DNA of 24,248 nt from a virus. Below the pieces are notes generated by a model. It was not told the origin of the DNA and made no database searches. It saw nothing but the letters and a program-made list of their open reading frames with translations. The stretch spans positions 1 to 24,248 of the IMG/VR virus record IMGVR_UViG_3300009152_000202. The stretch is one strand, 5' to 3'. Shown piece after piece: positions 7,027 through 15,262 of this stretch (within the stretch, counting starts at the first letter, position 1; the number at the start of each line of letters is the position of its first letter). Position numbers and translations under genes: made by a program.

Positions 7027-7671
7027 TTAAATAAGTATTACACTAATATCACTACATTCACACCACTCTGGTAAGAATGTGACTGTTATTTCATTGGCTT
7101 CATCAGACGCATAATCAAGAGAACCAAAATCTATTTTAGTTATTTTTGGTTTTTTAATAATAAAATCTACTGCAAGATTTTTTCTATTGTCTGTCTCTTT
7201 AAGTTCTCTTTCTTCTAAAATTTTTGAATTTTCTTTTTTTTTAGTTTCTTGATCAATATAAGTAGCATAACTTGATATTGTTATTGTATTACAAAAAGTA
7301 GCTAAATCTAACATTGAAGTTCTATTCTGTTCTGTTATTAAATTTTGATTTAAATAATCAAAAAACATTTTTTTCCAATTTGAAATATTTTTTTGCGTAC
7401 CTGTATCTGGTAGTACGTCTACAAACGTAATTGTTATAGGTTCCCAATTTACTTCACCAACATGGAAGTAATGAACAAATTGGTTACCATGTAATCTTTC
7501 AAATGGAATATTTAATGAGGGCAAATTAAGTTTCTTAACTAAAAGACAAATATTTTTATCGTTGTCATCTCCCTCCCAATTAGAAACACTAGTATCATTA
7601 AATCTAGCAACGAATAAGTTTTTCTTATTAAGTTCTAATGTGTAATATTTATCTTGATTTGCCCAGAACAT
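7027..7671 (-). CDS. Second tail-tube-fold protein (gp19 paralogue)
   Basis: A 214-residue protein next to the tube gene that shares its ending. KITKIDFGSLDYASDEANEI near residues 174-194 matches the tube protein's WIKSVNFGSLEYGSDDISDV in spacing and key residues (FGSL-Y-SD), followed by a terminal beta strand. An internal HVGEVNWEPITITFVDV near 70-86 mirrors the tube's YPGRVSWKEVSVTIIDP. A charged K/E-rich insertion occupies about 140-170. In contractile phages such divergent tube-fold paralogues serve as tube initiator, terminator or baseplate ring; T4 gp48/gp54 are examples. Which role applies here is inference. The start lies 11 bases after the tube gene's stop with AGGAA overlapping that region. 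Confidence 0.65.
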   Translation of the reverse strand: MFWANQDKYYTLELNKKNLFVARFNDTSVSNWEGDDNDKNICLLVKKLNLPSLNIPFERLHGNQFVHYFHVGEVNWEPITITFVDVLPDTGTQKNISNWKKMFFDYLNQNLITEQNRTSMLDLATFCNTITISSYATYIDQETKKKENSKILEERELKETDNRKNLAVDFIIKKPKITKIDFGSLDYASDEANEITVTFLPEWCECSDISVILI

Positions 7672-7682
7672 TTATATTCCTA

Positions 7683-8306
7683 TTATGGTTCAAGTGATGA
7701 ATCAAATCTTGTGCCTGTAATTCTCACATCGGCCCAATCGTAACGGAAGGTCATTGAAACATCGCTGATATCATCTGATCCATATTCAAGCGAACCAAAG
7801 TTAACGCTTTTAATCCAAGCATTATTAAGTGTCCAAGTTTCAAGAGCATTACCATTGGCATCAATTTGAATTATTTCAATTTGTGCGAATTGTGCTGTTG
7901 CGGTTCCTTTAGCCATTGTTCTTAAGGTTGAAAGGGCTGAGCCACCTGTTATAGCAACACCAGCCGCAGTTGGAGATTGATAACCAGCAGAAAGAAGAAC
8001 ATTATATAAAGCGTCAGTTACATCGTTTGCTGCTGCTCTAAGTGTGCTAGCGTTGGCATCGTCAGCAGCAGGTAATCCACCACCAGCAGGGTCAATGATG
8101 GTTACAGATACTTCTTTCCACGATACTCTACCGGGATAATAGAAAGCGTGTCCAAGAAAGTCGTGCTTTGTTTCCGATACATCAAATGATGGTTTATCAG
8201 CTTTTTTAGCAATAAAGCTTGGTAGCTTATCGGATGCTGCTCCAAATCTTATTAAGAATTTAAACTTTCTCTTTGGTTCTAATGCTGCTTCGTTCCAGAA
8301 TGCCAT
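7683..8306 (-). CDS. 19: Tail tube protein (gp19-like)
   Basis: A 207-residue protein, somewhat longer than T4 gp19 (163). It begins MAFWNEAALEPKRKFKFLIRF, typical of marine T4-like tubes, has the YPGRVSWKEVSVTIIDP strand near residues 56-72, and ends with VNFGSLEYGSDDISDVSMTF near 168-187 and a final WADVRI strand. An alanine-rich stretch at about 75-135 forms the variable part. It directly follows the sheath gene, as 19 follows 18 in T4. Good ribosome binding site GGAGGA eight bases before ATG. It should stack as hexameric rings forming the inner tail tube. Confidence 0.88.
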   Translation of the reverse strand: MAFWNEAALEPKRKFKFLIRFGAASDKLPSFIAKKADKPSFDVSETKHDFLGHAFYYPGRVSWKEVSVTIIDPAGGGLPAADDANASTLRAAANDVTDALYNVLLSAGYQSPTAAGVAITGGSALSTLRTMAKGTATAQFAQIEIIQIDANGNALETWTLNNAWIKSVNFGSLEYGSDDISDVSMTFRYDWADVRITGTRFDSSLEP

Positions 8307-8343
8307 TTATTATGTCCTCCAACCTTTATATATTAAGTAGTTA

Positions 8344-11145
8344 TTAATCAGCAAATGACGCACCGCTATCGGTAATTGTAAAATCAATTGCGATAAATTC
8401 AATTGCTCTAGCTGGCTTCAAGAATATCTTGGCATACATTATGTTTCTATCAACAAGATCTGGTGTAGTAGTTGTGCTGTCAAGTATTACACGGTAGTCA
8501 GTAAGACCCAATCTTGATTTAACGGTTCCAAGGAATGGATTTACTTGACCTGTAAATCTTGACCAAGTTACTTGAACATTTTGATCGAAGAGAAGTCTTG
8601 ATGCAATCTTTGAAATCTCGCGTTTAACGAAGATCATCATTCTACGAACGTTAATTCTGTCAAGAGCAGATGGAGTAACTTGAAGTGTCTTTTGACCAAA
8701 GATTACGATACCTTCTGCTGGGAATTGTGCGATAGGATTAATGTTGTTTTCATAAAGTGTATCTCTTTCTTTTGATGAAAGTTTTTGTGATACATTAATA
8801 ACTGGAACACCACCACGACCTTCTGTTAAACCACCTCTGGTAAACCCTGCTGGGGCAAACCAAAGTTCTTGTGAAGATTGTCCATAAGACATAGCTCCAA
8901 GGGCTACAACTGAAGGAGGAACGAAGATGCTTCTATTACTTAATGTATCGCGGATTTGAACCCAAGGATAATATGTAGCTGCGTAGCTTGAATTTAATCC
9001 TCTAGTCTTTAACACTGAAGAAACATTACTAACATTACCAATATATCTACTTGTTCTTGAAGTAACTTTTGCTTCTTGTTCTGGTATATAAACATCTGGA
9101 AGATCAATTATAGCAAGTGCATCTGCTCTATTCTCACAAGTTTGAATAAGTTTGTTAGTTAATCCTGCAAGTGTTAAGCCGGGGATAGTTATAATATCTG
9201 TAACCAAACTTTCTGGATCAGCACAAGTATCAATTGCTCTGCTGTATGTACTATATACTGATGAATTCTTTTCAGTAGAAGTGGAAGACATTAATGAGTT
9301 TCTTAATGGTTCTGCTTCTGTTACATCAAATCCATCGAAACCACCATAGAGAGGCATTGTGAATTTATTATAACCAGCATTTATTACTGTTCTATATCCG
9401 CTTGTTCCGTTATAAGAAGTTCCTGCTGCTCTTGAACCAACTTTATAGTCAAGTCCTGTTCCGCCTGCTGAGGAAGATAATTCATCAAGTGAGAATACAA
9501 AGGAAGTTGAAGTAAAAGAACCAGAAGAATCGTAAGCTGCTCCTGCTACATCTGCTGGTAAAGCTCTTGTAAAATCGTAGTATGTTGGGTCAAAGGTGGT
9601 TGTAGAAACACTTTCACCAACAGTAATACCAAAGTAAGCGTTGCGTGGATCTCCTAATCCTCCTGCTGAAGAAGAAATGCGAAGTGGAATTGATGGGAAT
9701 TGAATTGATGCTGTTAGATTTACTGCTGTGAACAAGAAGTTACCAGCACTATAAGTATTACCAAACCCACCAGAAACAGGTGAAGCAGAAGGAGCAACAG
9801 TAGAAGAACCAGATGTTACGGTAAAGGTATTAAAGCGTGAAGCACCAAAGAAACCAAATGGTAGATAAGTTGGATCTACGTTACCAGCATCAACATCGTC
9901 ATTCATTTCAACTCTTATTATATTAGACAAGTTATTATAAGTTCCATATTCTACAAGTCTTCTATTTGTTTCATCCCAAGTAGTAAACTTATCACCTATT
10001 CTTGCGGCAATATAATCTGGTGAAGCTGGATTAAGATTTACATTTACATATCTTTCTACAAATTGTGGTGTGTTATCATTATCAGTAGCTCTTCTAACTG
10101 AAAGTGTAAATGTTCCATAATCATCAAAGTCTGTCAATGGTGCTCTTACATCACTAATAGAAATTTTATAATTCTTTTGTTCGTATTCTCCACTATCTAA
10201 TGTAGCAATACGGAATAATTTTTGTTGTGCGGAAGCAACGTATGAAGCAAAATTAGTAGTAAGATCTTGTCCTATTACCCAACCTGTTTTTGATTCTTTT
10301 GAGTCCATTAAGAAGTTGTTACATTTAACAGTGGCATTACCAAGAGGGGCTATAAACCCGTAAGTTGTTGTAGAAATATCTACTAACTCTTGTAATGATC
10401 TTTCGTATGACTCACCAAGCCAATAATTTTCAATTGTTGCGTCGGAGGTTATATCTGAGTTAGTAAGGATTGGATTAGTATTGAATACTTTTCTTATATA
10501 GAAATCTGAGTCTGCGTTAAAATTAAAGTTAGAGGTGTAGTTACCAGAAGGGCCTGTTAATACTGCTCTAAATTCTCCATTGTTAGCAACAGAAGAAATT
10601 AGAACGTTTGCGCCTTGAACTGGTGTTGAAGTTGAAGCAACATTACCAGTTAATTGTATTGAGCCACTTTGGATATACCAAATAGCAGCGAGAGTTCCAG
10701 TTACAGTAGAAGCAGCAGAAGCAGAAGGAATTATAAATAAACCATAAGCTCCACCACCAGTATTACCAGCAGCAAAATTATTATCAGTTTTCCATCCAGC
10801 ATATCCAGCAGCAGTAGGGGAAGAATTTTGTTTACCAACTAATCTAACTACATTTAAAGCTGGTGTGTTCTTTAACCAAGCTTGGGCGGCATAAGCAGCA
10901 TAAGTAGTTCCTATATAGTTTCCATCACGCCATACATCATCACCAGATTTACCGGGAATTGGATTACCAAATGTTTCAACAAATTGTGAGAACGAAGTAA
11001 TATAAACAGGTCGCATAGTTGGACCTTTTTCAAATCTACCAATTACGGTTGGACCAGTTAGTGTTGAAATTGCTGGAAGTTGGGAGTTGTCGATCTCTTG
11101 GACTTGAACACCGGGAGATACGAAACGATAAGATGTAATAGCCAT
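8344..11145 (-). CDS. 18: Tail sheath protein (gp18-like), unusually long
   Basis: A 933-residue contractile sheath subunit. The N-terminus is canonical: SPGVQVQEIDNSQLPAI near residues 10-26, TGPTVIGRFEKGP near 30-42, SFSQFVETFGNP near 51-62, and a W-L-K-N-TPALNVVRLVG segment near 90-104. The C-terminal third is equally typical, with INVRRMMIFVKREISKIASRL, then DYRVILD and MYAKIFLKPARAIEFIAIDF before the end. Between about residues 110 and 690 lies a large S/T/G-rich region containing the variable protruding domains. T4 gp18 is 659 residues, so the surface domains are expanded. Own promoter octamer 39 bases upstream and AGGAG about 11 bases before ATG fit high expression. Confidence 0.95.
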   Translation of the reverse strand: MAITSYRFVSPGVQVQEIDNSQLPAISTLTGPTVIGRFEKGPTMRPVYITSFSQFVETFGNPIPGKSGDDVWRDGNYIGTTYAAYAAQAWLKNTPALNVVRLVGKQNSSPTAAGYAGWKTDNNFAAGNTGGGAYGLFIIPSASAASTVTGTLAAIWYIQSGSIQLTGNVASTSTPVQGANVLISSVANNGEFRAVLTGPSGNYTSNFNFNADSDFYIRKVFNTNPILTNSDITSDATIENYWLGESYERSLQELVDISTTTYGFIAPLGNATVKCNNFLMDSKESKTGWVIGQDLTTNFASYVASAQQKLFRIATLDSGEYEQKNYKISISDVRAPLTDFDDYGTFTLSVRRATDNDNTPQFVERYVNVNLNPASPDYIAARIGDKFTTWDETNRRLVEYGTYNNLSNIIRVEMNDDVDAGNVDPTYLPFGFFGASRFNTFTVTSGSSTVAPSASPVSGGFGNTYSAGNFLFTAVNLTASIQFPSIPLRISSSAGGLGDPRNAYFGITVGESVSTTTFDPTYYDFTRALPADVAGAAYDSSGSFTSTSFVFSLDELSSSAGGTGLDYKVGSRAAGTSYNGTSGYRTVINAGYNKFTMPLYGGFDGFDVTEAEPLRNSLMSSTSTEKNSSVYSTYSRAIDTCADPESLVTDIITIPGLTLAGLTNKLIQTCENRADALAIIDLPDVYIPEQEAKVTSRTSRYIGNVSNVSSVLKTRGLNSSYAATYYPWVQIRDTLSNRSIFVPPSVVALGAMSYGQSSQELWFAPAGFTRGGLTEGRGGVPVINVSQKLSSKERDTLYENNINPIAQFPAEGIVIFGQKTLQVTPSALDRINVRRMMIFVKREISKIASRLLFDQNVQVTWSRFTGQVNPFLGTVKSRLGLTDYRVILDSTTTTPDLVDRNIMYAKIFLKPARAIEFIAIDFTITDSGASFAD

Positions 11146-11184
11146 TTGCTTTAATACTCCTGCTTATTTAGAATTAATCAATAA

Positions 11185-11192
11185 TAAATAGT
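11185..11192 (-). promoter_or_regulatory. Candidate late promoter octamer ACTATTTA
   Basis: Transcript-strand ACTATTTA 39 bases upstream of the sheath start codon and a few bases after a hairpin at the end of the gp15-like gene. Confidence 0.55.
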
Positions 11193-11196
11193 ATTA

Positions 11197-11217
11197 AATA
11201 AAGCAAAAAGCTTTATT
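11197..11217 (-). terminator. Hairpin at the end of the gp15-like gene
   Basis: Perfect 8-bp stem AATAAAGC / GCTTTATT with a 5-base loop. The TAA stop codon of the gp15-like gene lies within the stem. It is AT-rich and has only a broken T-tract, so terminator strength is doubtful. Confidence 0.5.
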
Positions 11218-12085
11218 CTCTATAAGATGTTTTGTTTTTATTTGAATTTAAATAATCTGGTATATCTCCAAAGATTACTTTTTCTCTTGGGAACTTAACT
11301 TCTACTGCGTTTTCTCTTATAACCATTTTTGGATTATCTTGATTGTTACCACTACCTATAAGATATCCAATAACTTCTATTGAAATTGATGCTGCGTATG
11401 TTTTTCTATCTTCATTTAAACTTGAGGAATTATCTTCAAAAGTAAAATCACCTTTAATAAAAGCATCATATTTATGGTGTTCATTACCTAATTGAATATA
11501 TTTTGTATTACCATTCTTAGTAAAGAATACGGTTGTTATTTCATTTAGTTGTTGTAGATAATCTGTTTTAATATTTATTTGATAAGTAACAGCAACGTGA
11601 ACTGGTATAGGAATAGTTATTGTTTCATAAACAACTTTATCATTTCTAGTGTATCCTTTTGCGCCTAATGGATAAACTTTTTGTCCTCTTCTATTAACTG
11701 GACTTCTTGCGTTATCAACATTTTGAAAGTTAGAAGTTTTCTCTTGTTGTATTCTTCTTGCTATTGTTATTGTTCCACCCTTTTCATCTTGAACGGGTCT
11801 AAGATTTGCTGGTATTGAACCTGTTTTTTGTGGATCTTTATTTATTGATTTTCTATCAATAGTTATAATAGGATATTTAATCATACCAGATGAGTCACGA
11901 ATATCTTTATTGTTCTTAATTTGATGTGAACGTTCAGCAGATATCCAAGTTACTGGAACTTTCATCCATCCTTCGGTAGTTGTTGAATAAACATTTATCT
12001 TTTCGTTTAACCAATTATAAAAAGCAAAGTCAATTGTTTCAAGTGTAGAAGATTGGAATGTTATTTCTTGTAGTATTTGGCTCAT
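11213..12085 (-). CDS. 15: Tail completion / sheath stabiliser protein (gp15-like)
   Basis: A 290-residue protein. The layout matches T4 gp15: an N-terminal helix (LETIDFAFYNWLN), then KVPVTWISAERSHQIKNNK near residues 42-60 (T4 has VPITYASKEH at the same place), a KYPIITIDRKSI strand near 70-81, then IPIPVHVAVTYQINIKTDY and a helix LQQLNEI, and finally an R-K-T-Y-A-A-S-I-S-I-E-V-I-G-Y motif (T4 ends its core with RRIEWSLTFEVNGW). In T4, gp15 forms the hexamer that terminates tube and sheath and joins the neck. Its place after gp13-like and before sheath agrees. AGGATGA overlapping the upstream stop serves as ribosome binding site. Confidence 0.72.
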   Translation of the reverse strand: MSQILQEITFQSSTLETIDFAFYNWLNEKINVYSTTTEGWMKVPVTWISAERSHQIKNNKDIRDSSGMIKYPIITIDRKSINKDPQKTGSIPANLRPVQDEKGGTITIARRIQQEKTSNFQNVDNARSPVNRRGQKVYPLGAKGYTRNDKVVYETITIPIPVHVAVTYQINIKTDYLQQLNEITTVFFTKNGNTKYIQLGNEHHKYDAFIKGDFTFEDNSSSLNEDRKTYAASISIEVIGYLIGSGNNQDNPKMVIRENAVEVKFPREKVIFGDIPDYLNSNKNKTSYRE

Positions 12086-12090
12086 TTATA

Positions 12091-13380
12091 TCATCCTGTA
12101 TATATAAGAACAGGAATCTTTTGAGAAACCTTTTGAACATCGTCAGACATTTTAGCTTCTGTTTCAGCAATCTTATGATAAGTTACTTGATCAAGAATCT
12201 TATTTAATTCTTCTTTCAATTCTTTCTTTTCTTCTTTTGCTTCGGACATAAGAGCAGGACCATTTAAAGTAACTGAATCGCCGGGAATTGGAAGTGTTGA
12301 GAATTTAGATCTTACTTGTGCTAACATTTCTTTACATACTGCTAAAGCATATCTTCTTATCCATTGTTTGCCTATTGCATTTATATTTTCATATGGTATA
12401 TTGGAGAAGGGAAGTGTGTTTATGTTATTAACCCCACCAGTTTGTGAGTCACTTGAATTTGAAGGTGTTTCCCAAGGATTTGCTTCATTTGATATACTAA
12501 ATTCAACCCACATATGATCTACACCTATATCACTTGGGCATGGATATAATCTAACTTTATTATTTTTAATCTCATAAGAGAAGTGAGAGTTTCTTGTATA
12601 GATTGCTGTTTCATAAGCCATAGCCTGTAATTTATTGTGCCATGTTGGGATTACTTCAAATGTGCTATCATCAGCATATTGACCATAAGATGATAAATTA
12701 CCAATAGCATTTAAGCCGCCATAGTAACCAAAAAATCTCCACATAGAGTTTGGAGTTTTATAAAATACTTTTCTTATTATTATTCTTTTATTTCCAACTG
12801 AACCAGAATAAGGAACAGGACCACCACTTGCTTGGTCCACGTTACTTAAAGAAGATGATTCAATAATAGTTTGTAAATCATAATCTTGAATACTTGGAGT
12901 AACGCTAAACGAAGCAGAATAAATTTGTTGTGTTCCACCTATTCCAGCTTCAAGTGAAAAGGCATCACCATATCTTGAAAAGTAATCTAAGTTATATCTT
13001 GGATAAGCTAATTGAGGTTTTTGGCCTGCTAACGCTGAACCAGAAGTAAATTCTCCATCACTATTAAATGTTCCTGTTGCTGCTCCAAGAAAAGTTGGCA
13101 TAGCGTTAATTGCTTGATGTAAATTAACAATATAAGAATATTCTAATACAGCTTCTTCATAAGCGGCGTATACATTTCCTGTTGTTATTTCAATATCTAA
13201 TATATCACCGCCAAGCTTTTTATATACATATCCTACTTGGTCAACTGCACCCGTTAGAAACGCTTGTGAGGAAGCATATATACCAAAGGGTAAAGTTGCT
13301 GCTACATCTACCAGATTTCCTGCTGATGGTAATACAATAGCACTTAGCGTAGAAGCTGGAGTTAGCGTAGGGACTGCCAT
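12091..13380 (-). CDS. 13: Neck / head completion protein (gp13-like)
   Basis: A 429-residue protein, longer than T4 gp13 (309). The N-terminal KLGGDILDIEITTGNVYAAY followed by EEAVLEYS corresponds to T4 LGAPIINVELTPDQIYDC and RALELY. The C-terminal block near residues 335-395, KQWIRRYALAVCKEMLAQVR then SVTLNGPALMSEAKEEKKEL, corresponds to T4 [20 protein letters not shown] then [21 protein letters not shown]. An extra alpha-helical tail follows. In T4, gp13 binds the portal after packaging and anchors gp14 and the tail. The central, T/S/G-rich part is expanded. GAGGAG upstream and its own terminator-plus-promoter gap separate it from the capsid gene. Confidence 0.85.
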   Translation of the reverse strand: MAVPTLTPASTLSAIVLPSAGNLVDVAATLPFGIYASSQAFLTGAVDQVGYVYKKLGGDILDIEITTGNVYAAYEEAVLEYSYIVNLHQAINAMPTFLGAATGTFNSDGEFTSGSALAGQKPQLAYPRYNLDYFSRYGDAFSLEAGIGGTQQIYSASFSVTPSIQDYDLQTIIESSSLSNVDQASGGPVPYSGSVGNKRIIIRKVFYKTPNSMWRFFGYYGGLNAIGNLSSYGQYADDSTFEVIPTWHNKLQAMAYETAIYTRNSHFSYEIKNNKVRLYPCPSDIGVDHMWVEFSISNEANPWETPSNSSDSQTGGVNNINTLPFSNIPYENINAIGKQWIRRYALAVCKEMLAQVRSKFSTLPIPGDSVTLNGPALMSEAKEEKKELKEELNKILDQVTYHKIAETEAKMSDDVQKVSQKIPVLIYTG

Positions 13381-13403
13381 TCAATAAATACTCCTCAATA
13401 AAT

Positions 13404-13411
13404 TAAATAGT
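13404..13411 (-). promoter_or_regulatory. Candidate late promoter octamer ACTATTTA
   Basis: Transcript-strand ACTATTTA 23 bases upstream of the gp13-like start codon, just after the T-tract of the capsid-gene terminator. Confidence 0.55.
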
Positions 13412-13420
13412 TACAAATAA

Positions 13421-13459
13421 AAGAAAACCCCCCAAACCTTTCGGGATGGAGGGCTTCTT
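13421..13459 (-). terminator. Terminator after the major capsid gene
   Basis: On the transcript strand CCCTCC (with an inner A-U and two C-G pairs) folds onto GGTTTGGGGGG around a CGAAA loop, followed by TTTTCTTTTATTT. Flanking AAGAA/TTCTT can extend the stem. This is a good intrinsic terminator, as expected behind the most strongly expressed gene. Confidence 0.85.
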
Positions 13460-13460
13460 T

Positions 13461-13472
13461 GCCTAATTAGGC
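13461..13472. other. 12-bp perfect palindrome between capsid stop and terminator
   Basis: GCCTAATTAGGC, a perfect palindrome seven bases after the capsid TGA stop codon. It could be a small accessory stem or a protein site; no assignment is possible. Confidence 0.5.
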
Positions 13473-13479
13473 TATACTA

Positions 13480-15237
13480 TCAAGAACCGCTTTCGCCAAG
13501 AAGACCACGAATAATGACCAAGCCGTACATATCTGGCTTAACCATTTTCTTAGCGTAACGTGTCATAACACCTTTGCGTGGGACGAAATCGTCAGTACCA
13601 AAGATGGTAGGAGTTACTTGTAATGGAACGTATGGTGCGTATACATAGCCAGACTCAAGGAATGAGCTACCCTTACGACCAATTAGAATTACATTACGAA
13701 GGAAGTATGGATCAACGTAAACGTCAAACTTCTTGGAGATTGAACCAACGTTAACTGCTCCAATTTCACCCTTCTCATCTTCGTGAGTTACTTTAGCTCT
13801 GAAACCAGATGTAAACTCAAGAATGTTTGCAGTTTCTGGACCACATACGATGAAGTTTGCACCACCGCGAAGTGTCTTTCTGTGAATTTGGGCTGATACA
13901 TCATTGATTGTTTCAATGAGTGTTTCATACCATTGTGACACAGTACCAGTGAAGTCTGGGGCTTTGGTTGATGCACCAACTTCAACACCAGTTATACGAT
14001 TTACGAATAAACCGGGTGATCTTGACCAGTAGAACGAACCAGCAGTTGCACCTTTGATAAGGTCTTCAAGAATTTCACGGTCGATTTCAAGACCGATTTG
14101 TTCAGAAAGAATTGAAGTAAGTTCAACTTCTGCATCAAGATTATGATAAGCATTAAGGTCTTGACCAAGTTCTGGTGTCCATTTTGCTTTCATTTTCTTG
14201 GTGACAGCAGTAATTGATACTGAGTCAATTTTTATATCAATTTCTGGAATGTTTGAATTAGCCTCAAGACCCCAAGTTGATTGACCAGCAATTGCACCAA
14301 GAGCGTTGGTTGAACCAGCAGCTACTGATGTACCAAAAGCATCAGTAATTGGGAAGGTGCATTGAACTACGTTATCAAGTGCAGTTTTAAGTGTAGTAGC
14401 GGATTCTGAGCCAGAACCCTCAACAACAATAAGAACATTTGTTGGGTCTAATGGGTCAATTCTTGTAAGACGACGAACCAAACGGCCATCAGTAATTGAT
14501 GGTAAGCCCGAGCTTGCTGTAGCGAAAGAAACTGCTACAAAATCTCTACCGTTAAATTGAGCACCAGTAAGTGAAGCAAGTGTAATAGTTGCAGCAGCAA
14601 ATTTTGATCCGCTTACAAGGTCTGCATCAAAACGAAGAAGACTTGAAAGAGCGGTGTAAGCAGCAGTACCACCATCAAACACTGGAATACCACCATCGGT
14701 TACCGAACCAGAAGCAACTATAGTTGTTGCGATAACGGCTGAACCAGTTGCTGATGAATAACCATTATTCATATTGTAGAAGCCTTTCTCAGCATTAGCA
14801 CCAGTTAGTGAAACACCACCAGTGATTTGTTGACCAAGAACGCCACCACCGTAAAGTGAATCATTTGAACCATAACCAAGTCTTGGAGCACCGTTGCTGT
14901 CCGAAACTTTGAAGTCAAGGAAGAAGATAAGACCGGATGGAAGTGACATTGGTTGAACTGAAACTAAATCGTTGGCGATAAGACCAGCGAATACTCTGCG
15001 AACTATTGGGAATGCGACTGCTGCGAAACCTTCTACATCGCCACCAGCCATTGTGTTTGACTCACGAAGAAGCTCTTTTGCTTGGTTCTCAAGAAGACGA
15101 GCCATTGTGTGTCTTGATCTTTCTGTACGAATGCCTTCAAGAAGACCTGTTTTTTCCCATTTATTAAGAAGGGCTGTTCCTTCTTTTGCGAGGTCACGGT
15201 GAACCATGCCCTCTGTTAACTTTTCTATAATAGACAT
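13480..15237 (-). CDS. 23: Major capsid protein (gp23-like)
   Basis: A 585-residue HK97-fold capsid protein of the T4 type. The hallmark stretch GFAAVAFPIVRRVFAGLIAN (residues 70-89), followed by DLVSVQPMSLPSGLIFFLDF (90-109), parallels T4 gp23 around LVRRAMPNLIAYDICGVQPM and GPTGLIF. The first 60 residues are charged and helical and end LLRES; L57-R58-E59 fits the L/I-x-E rule for prohead protease cleavage, so the mature protein may start at residue 60. The C-terminal domain has typical strands (YVYAPYVPLQVTPTIF; GVMTRYAKKM) and ends VIIRGLLGESGS. Strong AAGGAG ribosome binding site, terminator behind it, TGA stop. It follows the scaffold gene by 25 bases, as 22-23 in T4. No gp24 vertex paralogue is seen in the window. 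Confidence 0.96.
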   Translation of the reverse strand: MSIIEKLTEGMVHRDLAKEGTALLNKWEKTGLLEGIRTERSRHTMARLLENQAKELLRESNTMAGGDVEGFAAVAFPIVRRVFAGLIANDLVSVQPMSLPSGLIFFLDFKVSDSNGAPRLGYGSNDSLYGGGVLGQQITGGVSLTGANAEKGFYNMNNGYSSATGSAVIATTIVASGSVTDGGIPVFDGGTAAYTALSSLLRFDADLVSGSKFAAATITLASLTGAQFNGRDFVAVSFATASSGLPSITDGRLVRRLTRIDPLDPTNVLIVVEGSGSESATTLKTALDNVVQCTFPITDAFGTSVAAGSTNALGAIAGQSTWGLEANSNIPEIDIKIDSVSITAVTKKMKAKWTPELGQDLNAYHNLDAEVELTSILSEQIGLEIDREILEDLIKGATAGSFYWSRSPGLFVNRITGVEVGASTKAPDFTGTVSQWYETLIETINDVSAQIHRKTLRGGANFIVCGPETANILEFTSGFRAKVTHEDEKGEIGAVNVGSISKKFDVYVDPYFLRNVILIGRKGSSFLESGYVYAPYVPLQVTPTIFGTDDFVPRKGVMTRYAKKMVKPDMYGLVIIRGLLGESGS

Positions 15238-15262
15238 AATTATAAACTCCTTAAATGTTTAT

